A DNA stretch of 64,000 bases, from assembly GCA_965232615.1 (NCBI GenBank), contig OZ246985.1, forward strand, positions 1,922,001 through 1,986,000, in the 5' to 3' direction. Made by a program: the position numbers and the translations under genes. The notes under the pieces are model-generated. The model was given only the letters and a program-made list of their open reading frames with translations. It made no database searches and had not been told where the DNA came from. Every line of letters starts with the position of its first letter. Position 1 is the first letter of the stretch. The DNA comes from UBA2779 sp965232615. Its GTDB lineage: Bacteria; Spirochaetota; Spirochaetia; DSM-2461. Shown one piece after another: positions 1 to 9,100 of the stretch.

Positions 1-2001
1 CCAGGGGACGGTGGGATACCTTGGACAAAACAGGTACCCCCGATCACCCTCAACAACTGATCGACCAAGTCCTACAGCAATTCTGGAGGCACCATCTTCT
101 CTGTCCATGGGGCCAATTGGATAGTAATTAAGGGACTGTGCTGTACCTGAGAGACGAGGAAACCAGAAGTCGCCATTTTTACTCCCAGCAAGCCTCTGTA
201 TTACAACGGCCATTTTTTCTTCATCCCTCCCCACACCCAGAGCCTCCCGATATCTCGCGGCTTCTATTGAAAAAGTACTTGCCCACACAAGCTTAACCGC
301 ATCGCAGAGAAGTCTTACCCGATCATTGGAATTGACTTCACCGGGGATCATGTAGGTATCGTAAACACCGGCAAAAGGTATGGATTGAGAATCCTCCAGA
401 AGAGTGGACGATCGAACAGCCAGAGGACCTGTTTCCCTCCTGGAAAAAATTTTGAGGACCTGGATGAGTTCTTCTGAAATCGGGGCTGCAAGAAATGCCT
501 TGCGAAGTTTACTGTTTTCCAGATCAGACTCAACAGGCAGATCACTGCCATCCAGGAACTTGTCGAACTCCCCTGTCGCAATGATGAGTGTCCTTGGGAT
601 TTCAACCGTAAGAGGGTAAAACTTCTCTCCTGGAAGTATGGCATGAATCAGGGAGTTAAAAAAAGCCAGACCCCTGCCCTTACCTCCAAGGGAACCACTT
701 CCATACCTTACAACCGCTCCCGAAGCACCAGGATCTTCAAAGCTGAAGTCTATTACCCGGCCGCGATGGCGGGCTACTCTTACCTCTTTGAGAATCCTGG
801 AAAAAAAAGATCTCCGTTCTTCCGCATCAGGAAAATCTTCCATACGCACAGGTTTTATCTGCCGAACCACACTGAATTCACCACGGGCAGCCATCCAACG
901 GGAAAAATCATTCTGATCGGCATGGTGGAGGAATGATTCGGATGGCAGGGAATTAATCGCCAATTCAAATTCCCTGAGAGTTCGTACCCGCCGGAGAGGT
1001 TCACCTCTGGGATTGCGAAATATAAAATCACCAAATCCCAGTTCCTTCAGTATGAACTTTCGTATACCTCGATGAAGATCACCCGCAAGTTTTCCCTGAA
1101 AACGGGCACCACAGGCTTCAGCTTTCACAGCCAGACTGTCATCTGATGATTGAAAAAGAACAGGTACACTGATACCCATCTCCCGAAAGCGTTCTATCAG
1201 TGAGAAACCCGCACTGGAGTCGATCTTCCCATTCCGTGTAAAGGAAATATCTGACACAATCCCAATGAGCGCATCCTTGTAGGTTTCACCAATCGTCAGT
1301 GCTTCAATCCAATTCCTGGCTAAAAGGACTTTGGGCCGGGTTCTCATACGCCAGTACTTATCCGTATCATTCATTTCTTCCGCTATAAGCCGTTGAGTAT
1401 GAGTCATTATCTGAGCATACAACAGGGGCAGGTAGGCGGAATAAAATGGAACGGAATCTTCCACAACGAGCAGAACGCCTACTTTTCCATCACTGGTGTC
1501 ATTAGGTGAATTACGCTTATCTTCAACGAATTTAATCATGGCAAGGAACAGCCGCGAATCACCGGTCCATACAAAATGAGCATCAATCAGTTTACTATTA
1601 TCGTAGTTATCAGTATTGGTTGTGAACTCACTCCTTGAGGAATACAGCATTAAGACAGCCAGTTCAGGATGAAGTTTTTTTGCCATTTCAGTCAGTTCAA
1701 CAGGCGATAGATTCCCGGTTCGCATACCGATGATCATTAAATCAAATTCCCTGTCTCTCAAATTCTCCAGAGCCTCTTCTCCATCAGCCACAGTAATAAG
1801 CCGCGGTACGGTCGTGAGGTTGAGCTGATGATACTCACCAACGATTTGATCTGAGAGCTTGGCATCATGTTCCAGAATCCATGCATCATAATGAGGGAGT
1901 ACCAGAAGTACATGACGAATGCGCCATTGCATGAGTTCATGGAATGTATCATCGCCGAATTTTAATTTATCAAATGCGGTATTGAGATCGATATTGTCCA
2001 T
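1..2001 (-). CDS. Receiver-like / PEP-pyruvate-binding (PPDK N-terminal) protein, truncated at the window edge
   Basis: A stop-free frame runs from an ATG at 2001 through 667 codons to base 1, so the C-terminus lies outside the window. Residues about 25-150 resemble a response-regulator receiver fold (VLLVLPHYDAW, then FDLMIIGMR), and a second such region may sit near residues 195-320. From about residue 435 come PEP synthase/PPDK nucleotide-binding motifs: GSLGGKGRGLAFFN, then VRSSTLLEDSQ followed by PFAGVYDTY near residue 530, then VWASTFSIEAARYR. The family phosphorylates pyruvate or another acceptor by ATP-grasp chemistry. Fusion to receiver-like domains suggests a regulatory or sensory role, but no catalytic His domain is visible here. 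It lies 34 bp downstream of dnaJ on the same strand and could be co-transcribed. Domain calls are from motifs only. Confidence 0.75.
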   Translation of the reverse strand, partial: MDNIDLNTAFDKLKFGDDTFHELMQWRIRHVLLVLPHYDAWILEHDAKLSDQIVGEYHQLNLTTVPRLITVADGEEALENLRDREFDLMIIGMRTGNLSPVELTEMAKKLHPELAVLMLYSSRSEFTTNTDNYDNSKLIDAHFVWTGDSRLFLAMIKFVEDKRNSPNDTSDGKVGVLLVVEDSVPFYSAYLPLLYAQIMTHTQRLIAEEMNDTDKYWRMRTRPKVLLARNWIEALTIGETYKDALIGIVSDISFTRNGKIDSSAGFSLIERFREMGISVPVLFQSSDDSLAVKAEACGARFQGKLAGDLHRGIRKFILKELGFGDFIFRNPRGEPLRRVRTLREFELAINSLPSESFLHHADQNDFSRWMAARGEFSVVRQIKPVRMEDFPDAEERRSFFSRILKEVRVARHRGRVIDFSFEDPGASGAVVRYGSGSLGGKGRGLAFFNSLIHAILPGEKFYPLTVEIPRTLIIATGEFDKFLDGSDLPVESDLENSKLRKAFLAAPISEELIQVLKIFSRRETGPLAVRSSTLLEDSQSIPFAGVYDTYMIPGEVNSNDRVRLLCDAVKLVWASTFSIEAARYREALGVGRDEEKMAVVIQRLAGSKNGDFWFPRLSGTAQSLNYYPIGPMDREDGASRIAVGLGRSVVEGDRGYLFCPRYPTVPW

Positions 2002-2035
2002 TCCGCATCATAGCACGAATAGGACTGACTGGTAC

Positions 2036-3151
2036 CTATAAATCCTGGAGGAGTATTGGTGAAGGTTCTTCACTTACACCATGTTTTTCAGCAAATTGCC
2101 TCAGAAGATCTTTTTCCCTGCTGTTGAGGCGCTGCGGAATATTGACTTTGAGCTTGACGATGAGGTCGCCGCGGCGGTTTTTATCGCCATGGATCGGGAC
2201 TCCTTCCCCACGAATGCGCAGCATTTTCCCATCCTGAGTACCACCGGGGATCTTGAGCCGTATGCGTTTGTTATCCAGGCTGCGGACCCAGATTTCGGCC
2301 CCAAGAGCTGCCTGAGTCATGGCCAGGGGGACGACACAGTACAGGTCATATTCATGCCGTTCAAAGTACTTATGATCTCGTACATGGATGTAGACATAGA
2401 GATCGCCGGGAGGAGATCCTTTGTGACCATGGTTGCCCTGCCTTTCAAGACGCAAACGCCGTCCCGGGTCCATTCCCGGCGGAATGGTGACTTTAATTTT
2501 CTGGTGGACCTGACAGGTACCGCTTCCTTTACAGCTCCTGCAGGGATCGTTTATAACCGTACCTTCCCCTGAACAGGAGGGACAACTGGTAGCAATTGAG
2601 AAAAATCCAGAATTCTGTCTAACCTGCCCCGAACCTCCACAATGGGAACAGGTTCTCACTCCTTTCCCGCCAATACCATTACAGGAATCGCAGGCATTGA
2701 GCTTATTGTACTCAAGTTCGACTTCCACACCAAAGACTGCCTGATGAAAGTCTACACGTATATCCTGCCGCAAATCGCTTCCCCGGGAGCGACCGCCAGA
2801 TGATCGGCGACTGCTGCCCCCACCAAAAATGGACTCAAAGATACCGCCAAAGCCCCCAAAGTTATCCCCAAAGATATCTTCAAAACCACTGAAGGCCGAT
2901 GCGTTAAACGACGGTCCATCCATTCTATCCACGCCTTCAAATCCATACTGATTGTAGGCCTGGCGTTTTTTATTATCCGAAAGAACTTCATAGGCTTCCG
3001 TCGCCTCTTTGAATTTCACTTCAGCCTCAGGATTATTCTGATTACGATCTGGATGATACTTTATAGCCAATTTACGATAGGCTTTTTTTATTTCTTCAGT
3101 ACCGGCATTTTGAGGAACTTCGAGAACCTCATAATAATCTCTTCTTGCCAC
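2036..3151 (-). CDS. dnaJ: Chaperone protein DnaJ
   Basis: This 371-residue Hsp40 co-chaperone stimulates DnaK ATPase and delivers unfolded clients in the cytoplasm. The J domain starts at residue 1 with RRDYYEVLEV and carries HPD at residues 33-35. A Gly/Phe-rich linker occupies roughly residues 70-125. Four CxxCxGxG-type zinc repeats follow (CDSCNGIG, CSHCGGSG, CPSCSGEG, CRSCKGSG), then the C-terminal client-binding beta domains. Length and order match a full type I DnaJ. It starts 6 bp after dnaK ends and is the third gene of a grpE-dnaK-dnaJ operon. Confidence 0.97.
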   Translation of the reverse strand: MARRDYYEVLEVPQNAGTEEIKKAYRKLAIKYHPDRNQNNPEAEVKFKEATEAYEVLSDNKKRQAYNQYGFEGVDRMDGPSFNASAFSGFEDIFGDNFGGFGGIFESIFGGGSSRRSSGGRSRGSDLRQDIRVDFHQAVFGVEVELEYNKLNACDSCNGIGGKGVRTCSHCGGSGQVRQNSGFFSIATSCPSCSGEGTVINDPCRSCKGSGTCQVHQKIKVTIPPGMDPGRRLRLERQGNHGHKGSPPGDLYVYIHVRDHKYFERHEYDLYCVVPLAMTQAALGAEIWVRSLDNKRIRLKIPGGTQDGKMLRIRGEGVPIHGDKNRRGDLIVKLKVNIPQRLNSREKDLLRQFAEKHGVSEEPSPILLQDL

Positions 3152-3157
3152 ACAATC

Positions 3158-5065
3158 CTACTTATCTTCATCGACAACTTCATAATCCGCATCTTCTACA
3201 TCGTTATCAGTGCCTGCATCGCCCGCCTCGGGAGCGGCTTCGCCTTCGGAACCATTATCAGCAGGCGGGGTTTTATACATCTCTTCGGCCAGTTTCTGAG
3301 ATGCCGCTGCAAGAACCTGGGTCTTTTCCTTTATGGACTCAGTATTTTCAGATTTCACAGCACTTTTCAGATCGTTAATCGCAGTTTCTATGGAAGCCTT
3401 ATCGTCATTGCTCACCTTATCCCCAAAGTCACTCAATGCTTTTTCCGACTGATATATCAGTGAATCCGCATTGTTGCGGACTTCAGCCGCCTCCCTTGCG
3501 GACTTATCTGCATCAGCATTGGCCTCAGCTTCCTTTACCATCCTGTTGATTTCCTCCTCGGACAGACCACTGGAGGATTCAATTCTGATTTTCTGTTCCT
3601 TTCCGGTTCCCATATCTTTGGCGGAAACATGAACAATACCATTGGCATCAATGTCAAATGCCACCTCTATCTGAGGAACACCACGAGGTGCGGGAGGTAT
3701 TCCTGTCAATTCAAAACGGCCCAAAGTCCTGTTATGGGCGGCCATATCTCTCTCACCCTGAAGGACATGAATCGATACCGCCGGCTGATTATCAGCCGCC
3801 GTGGAGAAAACCTGACTTTTTTTCGTTGGTATCGTTGTATTTTTTTCAATAAGCTTGGTAAACACGGCACCCAGAGTTTCAATACCGAGGGACAGAGGAG
3901 TAACATCCAGTAAAAGAACATCATTGACATCCCCACCAAGGACTCCCCCCTGGATAGCAGCTCCCATGGCAACAACCTCATCGGGATTAACACCACGATG
4001 AGCTTCTTTGCCAAAGATTTTTTTCACAGCTTCCTGCACAGCTGGTATGCGTGTAGAACCGCCAACAAGAATGACTTCATCTATATCCGATGACTTATAA
4101 CCAGCATCTTCCAGGGCCTGGATACAGGGGCCTTTGGTTCTTTCCACCAATTCGACCGTCATTTGATCAAACTTAGCCCTGCTCAAATTATACTGTAGAT
4201 GTTTCGGACCAGAGGAATCGGCTGTTATAAAAGGAAGATTGATATCCGAACTCTGAGTTCCTGAAAGCTCTTTCTTGGCTTTTTCAGCGGCTTCCCTCAG
4301 ACGCTGGAGCGCCATTTTATCCTGAGAGAGATCAATCCCCTGATCCTTTTTGAATTCACTTACAAGCCAGTCAATGATTTTCTGATCAAAATCATCGCCG
4401 CCAAGATGTGTATCACCATTGGTGGACCGCACTTCAAACACACCGTCTCCAAGATCCAGTATGGATATATCGAAGGTACCGCCACCAAGATCGTACACCG
4501 CAATCTTTTCTTCCTTCTCATGCTTGCCAATACCATACGCCAGAGCAGCTGCTGTCGGTTCATTGATAATGCGTTTTACTTCAAGACCGGCAATTTTACC
4601 GGCATCCTTGGTAGCCTGACGCTGAGCATCATTGAAATAGGCAGGCACCGTAATAATAGCCTCTGTCACTTCTTCACCAAGATAACTCTCAGCGGTTTTC
4701 TTCATTTTCTGTAAAATCAGTGCGGATATTTCCGGTGGCGAATAATCCTTGTTCTTGATGTTTATCTGCACAACATCATTGGTACCTTTTCCAACAGCAT
4801 AGGGTACCATACTCAATTCTGAGTCGACCTCGCCGAATCGTCTACCCATAAATCTCTTTATCGAATAGATGGTATTAACTGGATTGGTAACCATCTGATT
4901 CTTAGCTGCCTGCCCCACAAGACGATCATCTTTATCGGTAAAGGCCACCATAGAAGGAGTCGTTCTGGCTCCTTCATCATTCTGTATGACAATGGATTCA
5001 GTTCCTTCCATTACTGCGACACATGAGTTAGTTGTTCCAAGATCAATTCCAATGATTTTACCCAT
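3158..5065 (-). CDS. dnaK: Chaperone protein DnaK (Hsp70)
   Basis: This 635-residue Hsp70 uses ATP to bind and release unfolded polypeptides. The N-terminal ATPase signature IGIDLGTTNSCVAVMEG is intact, as are DLGGGTFDIS and VILVGGSTRIPAVQ. The substrate-binding domain begins after the DVTPLSLGIET linker region. The helical lid ends in a short acidic tail (YEVVDEDK). The gene overlaps the grpE stop by one base (TAATG), so translation of the two is likely coupled, and dnaJ follows 6 bp later. Confidence 0.98.
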   Translation of the reverse strand: MGKIIGIDLGTTNSCVAVMEGTESIVIQNDEGARTTPSMVAFTDKDDRLVGQAAKNQMVTNPVNTIYSIKRFMGRRFGEVDSELSMVPYAVGKGTNDVVQINIKNKDYSPPEISALILQKMKKTAESYLGEEVTEAIITVPAYFNDAQRQATKDAGKIAGLEVKRIINEPTAAALAYGIGKHEKEEKIAVYDLGGGTFDISILDLGDGVFEVRSTNGDTHLGGDDFDQKIIDWLVSEFKKDQGIDLSQDKMALQRLREAAEKAKKELSGTQSSDINLPFITADSSGPKHLQYNLSRAKFDQMTVELVERTKGPCIQALEDAGYKSSDIDEVILVGGSTRIPAVQEAVKKIFGKEAHRGVNPDEVVAMGAAIQGGVLGGDVNDVLLLDVTPLSLGIETLGAVFTKLIEKNTTIPTKKSQVFSTAADNQPAVSIHVLQGERDMAAHNRTLGRFELTGIPPAPRGVPQIEVAFDIDANGIVHVSAKDMGTGKEQKIRIESSSGLSEEEINRMVKEAEANADADKSAREAAEVRNNADSLIYQSEKALSDFGDKVSNDDKASIETAINDLKSAVKSENTESIKEKTQVLAAASQKLAEEMYKTPPADNGSEGEAAPEAGDAGTDNDVEDADYEVVDEDK

Positions 5066-5682
5066 TATTCAACTCCTTCTTCGATTATTTCTTCTGGTAC
5101 GACTCTGGTTTCATTGCTGCTTTGAATTGGTTTGACAACAATAACTTTTGCTGGCCGAAGGACTCTGTCATGCAAACGATAACCAGCCTGCAGTACCTGC
5201 TTAACCATGGCATTCTCCACCTCTCCTGATTCTTCCATCATCATAGCCTCATGAGCCAGAGGATCAAAGCCTCCACCAGGCTCAGCAATGCGCTGTAGAT
5301 GATATTTATCTGTTAGCATTCCAATGAACTGCTTTCCTATCATTTCAATACCTGCATGAAAAGTATCAAATTCCCGTGATTTAACGGAAGATTCAATGGC
5401 CCGTTCAAAGTTATCAATCACTTCTGCAAGATCTTTCAGTATATCCTGGTGACGATATTTATGATCTTCCTGCTGCTGTTTCACCAGTCGCTTCCTGGTA
5501 TTCTGCATTTCCGCAACTATTCTCAATTTTGAATCCTCAAGTTCAGCAATTTTCTCTTTCAAAACCTGTGATTCTTCAAGATCCGCGGACTTCTCGATAT
5601 CTGTAGATTCGTCACAAACAGACTGTTCCTGATCACAGTTTTCTACTGTTTTCTCGTCCAGGACCTCTTCCCCATCATTCAT
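5065..5682 (-). CDS. grpE: Nucleotide exchange factor GrpE
   Basis: This 205-residue protein releases ADP from DnaK. Residues 1-60 are acidic and coiled-coil-like. The conserved core includes NTRKRLVKQQQEDHKY and FDTFHAGIEMIGKQF, and the beta domain holds FDPLAHEAMM and GYRLHDRVLRPAKVIV. It is the first gene of the grpE-dnaK-dnaJ operon. No hrcA gene precedes it, and no CIRCE inverted repeat (TTAGCACTC-N9-GAGTGCTAA) is seen in the upstream gap, so control differs from the Bacillus scheme or hrcA lies elsewhere. Confidence 0.96.
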   Translation of the reverse strand: MNDGEEVLDEKTVENCDQEQSVCDESTDIEKSADLEESQVLKEKIAELEDSKLRIVAEMQNTRKRLVKQQQEDHKYRHQDILKDLAEVIDNFERAIESSVKSREFDTFHAGIEMIGKQFIGMLTDKYHLQRIAEPGGGFDPLAHEAMMMEESGEVENAMVKQVLQAGYRLHDRVLRPAKVIVVKPIQSSNETRVVPEEIIEEGVE

Positions 5683-5735
5683 TGACTATGACTACCTCTT
5701 ATATTATTTTAGTTTCCTGTATTTTTCTGTGGCTT

Positions 5736-5765
5736 AAAATACTCAAAAGCAAGAATTACGGTCAA
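5736..5765 (-). promoter_or_regulatory. Candidate sigma70-type promoter for grpE-dnaK-dnaJ
   Basis: On the minus strand TTGACC (5765-5760) is followed after 18 bp by TATTTT (5741-5736), about 55 bp upstream of the grpE start. The -35 is near consensus and the -10 is weaker. No CIRCE-like repeat overlaps it. Confidence 0.45.
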
Positions 5766-5832
5766 GTAAAACAGATATTAAATTAATGATATGAAAATAT
5801 CAAAGAAAAAATGCTTTCCATAGAAAAAAACA

Positions 5833-5865
5833 TTGTCGTTCTTACTCCTTTGTACTACAATGTAG
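5833..5865 (+). promoter_or_regulatory. Candidate promoter with a palindrome over the -10, implying a leaderless transcript
   Basis: TTGTCG (5833-5838) and TACAAT (5856-5861) are spaced by exactly 17 bp. The palindrome CTACAATGTAG (5855-5865) covers the -10. A start site 6-8 bp after the -10 would fall at or next to the ATG at 5869, leaving no room for a ribosome-binding site. Confidence 0.45.
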
Positions 5866-5868
5866 TTA

Positions 5869-6174
5869 ATGGTACGCAAAGTTTTCTTGAATGGACAGGT
5901 AAGAACGCTTCTGGTTCTTGAGGATCAGCAGGATGAGACGGTTTTCAATCCAATTCTTGAAACTCTCAGCGAACAGGCAGAGCGTATAGCAAGTCTGGAA
6001 GCTCAGAATAGAGAGTTGATCAGACAGGAAGAAATTCTCATCCAACTGGTGGAAATAACGACTCAAACAGGAGAACTCATGTCCCGCAGCCTGAGGGCCT
6101 TAAAGAAACTGGAAGAAAACCTGCAAAGTGAAGAGCTCCTGGCTATGAGTCTCAAGGAACATGATTCCGAATAA
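5869..6174 (+). CDS. Small coiled-coil protein of unknown function
   Basis: This 101-residue protein matches no family I recognise. The first 20 residues (MVRKVFLNGQVRTLLVLEDQ) look like a short beta segment. Residues about 28-95 are heptad-rich with many Glu, Gln and Leu, and are predicted to be helical or coiled-coil. It has no signal peptide or membrane segment. It is transcribed divergently from grpE and ends 2 bp from the stop of the converging giant coiled-coil gene, a pairing that may be meaningful. The start at 5869 lacks a Shine-Dalgarno sequence and sits where a leaderless transcript would begin. Confidence 0.7.
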   Translation: MVRKVFLNGQVRTLLVLEDQQDETVFNPILETLSEQAERIASLEAQNRELIRQEEILIQLVEITTQTGELMSRSLRALKKLEENLQSEELLAMSLKEHDSE

Positions 6175-6176
6175 TC

Positions 6177-9100
6177 TCACTTTTTATTCTTCGGCATTAG
6201 ATTCAATATCAGTTCAACTTCGCTACGGCTGATTTTCGTATAGTTGGCAATTGTCATTGGATCCCAATTCTGTTTTGACAATCTCACTATCATTTCCCGA
6301 GTACTCATATCCGGCAAACCCGGGTCTTTCCTGTTATCCTGTCGGGATAGAGAACCAAGCAGCCGAATGTGCTGCTGCGTTTCTGTATTAATCTCTCCCA
6401 ATCGGGTTTCGGCCTTAGCCAACCACTCCCTTACCTTACCAAGTTCTTCCAGGCGGGAATCCAATTCCAGAATGGAGGAGTCCAGTGCGGCGACCTTATC
6501 AACAGCCGTATCAATTTTTTTCTTGTTGTCCGTTATAACAGCCTGACGTTTTGCTACTTCATTCATGTTTTCCTTCATGGAAGCCAGGGAATCACCAAAT
6601 CCCCTGATTGAATCTTCCAGTTCAATCATCTGTTGAAAATTACTGTCAACTCCCTCAGTCGTTTTATCAAGAACCTTTGTCGTTACGGATAATCGGTCAT
6701 ACTGTTGAGTCAGATCTTTCTGTAGATCTTCCAGTTGTTTCAACCGCACCTGAAGATCCAGTAATGTGTCATGTGTGTCATTAACTCTGTCCAGTTTATG
6801 CTCTATCGATTCAGACAAACCACTGATTCGGGCGATCTTCCCTTCAAGGTTATCAACTTTTTGCTGCTCAGTTAAAAACCGGCTCATTTTTGCATTGACA
6901 TCAGAATAAAGACTCATTACATGTTCATATTGCTGACTGATTTCCTGGATTTCCGCGCGGCTTGATCCTACTACTTCAATTTGACGTTTGAGTTCCGCGA
7001 GATCTTTTTTCAGATGTTCCTTTAACTCATCAGCACGTTTAAACACTCCAGTCTCAGCAATGAAGTCTTTCTGCCGTCTGTCGATTTCGTTAAGATTCTC
7101 GGACAGACGCAAACTGTCTTCATCTATTTGACTGATCATTTCACTTCGATAGCTATCGACACGACTTCGAGAATCCTGAACCAATTGCTTTAGATCTCTA
7201 ATTTTACGCTCTAAATCACTTTTTGTTTCCTGCGAATTCCTTCGGAACTCAAGGAGAAAACTGTCTTTTTGTTTCTTGAGATCATCCATGGTTACCTGAC
7301 GTTTTTCTATAAGCTCGTTTGACAGAAGGTCAACCCTCTCCCTCATATCAGATATCTCCTGGACGATAACAGTCCGTTCTCCATCGGATTCAAGAATTAA
7401 CTGCTCCGTACGGCCCTTAAACTCATCCTGGATATCAGTAATCCTGGTTGTGAAATCCAACTGCAAAGTGTCAACACTTTCCATCATAACCCGCTCTGAT
7501 TCTGAAATCTGTTTATTGACACGAATCTTCCAGTCATCATTATTATTCTGGACTTGATGCATTTCATTTGCCAGATCTTCCTTCCATTCTGCCATTTCCC
7601 GGGAAAAACCAGTTATTTCCTGTTTGATCATTGTAGAAGATTTGGACAGCATCTCATCAATTTCACTCTCCATCGAACCAAACGCCTCATGGAATTCAAC
7701 AAGAGCAGATTTCTTTTCTGCGGTGAGTTTTTCCGACAGTGATTCTCTGAATTGAATTATTTCTTTCTCGGAAATCTCAATTCGTCCTGTAAGGGAAGCC
7801 TGTAATGTATCAACCTGAACCTGAAATGCATCAATCTGATTGAAGACATGTGATTGTAGATCCACTAGCTTCTGTTTCAATTCAGCGGAATGCTGCTGTT
7901 CTGTAATATCTCTTTGCCGCACAGCCTTCAAACTCAGTTCCTCTATTTCCAAATCCGCATTTCTCTGCCATTCATCAAGGGATTCCTTCAACTCACTGCT
8001 TCTATTCTTAATGTCTGCAAAGAAGTTGTCCTCAAAGTCCTGCAACTTCTCCGAAACATTGTCATAAGCACGTTCCTTCAAGCTGTTCAATCCATTTTCA
8101 AGGTCGGCCATTATTCGACGAATTCGTATTGACTCATTTTCAAGATCCTTATTTTCATTCTCCCTCTTCGCTCTCAATTCGGCATCAAATTCCTTATATA
8201 CAGCTTTGAAATCTTCCACAGCCTTCTCTTGAGATGCCTCCAGACTTTCCGCAAGAACATCCATATCATGGATGAAACCTTCAATGTGCTTGAAGCGGTT
8301 TTCAACTTCTTTTTTATAATCAAACTGGTGGCTTTCAATAGATTCCAGCATTTTGTTCTCTTTCCTGTGGAAAGAATCGACAAATTGAACTTCCAGTTCA
8401 TCCAGTTTTTTATCAAGTTCAGTCACATTGGACTGGATGTGTATCTCTTTTTCCTTCAAGATTTTATCAAAACCATCCGAAGTAAGCTGTATACGTTCCT
8501 CAATGTATTTATCCGTATTTATCACCTCAGTATCAACGAGTTCCATGAGTTTGCTCACATCCGAATCAATTTTTGAAGAAATTGAATTCACTTTATCGTC
8601 CATATATTTGTTGAGACGATTCAATTCCAGGTGGAGATTCTCTTTTGTGTCCTTGTTCAGTCTGTCAATACTGGATTCCATGTGCTTTTCCAGATCAGCC
8701 ATGTTTTTGTCAGAAGTAATCGCTGTTGACTGAACACGCTGTTCCATTTCCTGTAATTCATTGAAACGATTATCCAGTGTGATGGAGATCAACTGCAATT
8801 TCTCTTCTAAACGGCTTGCAAGACTACCGGATTCTGCTTGAAACCGTTCATTCAGTTCACCCAGATTGATATTGAAACCTTTTTCAGTAGATTGAACCTG
8901 TGCTGCCAGGTGTTTTTCCAGGTCACTGACATCTGAGCTCATTCTCTTTTCCAACTCCTGCAGCTCTTTGAAACTATCCTTGAAGTCGTTGGAAACGGTC
9001 TTCAATCGGTCATTAATACGCGACTCCAACTCCCCTGTGTTGTTCTGTACTCGTTCTTTTATTTCTTCAAGACCTGTATTGAATCGATTTTCCGCAGACT

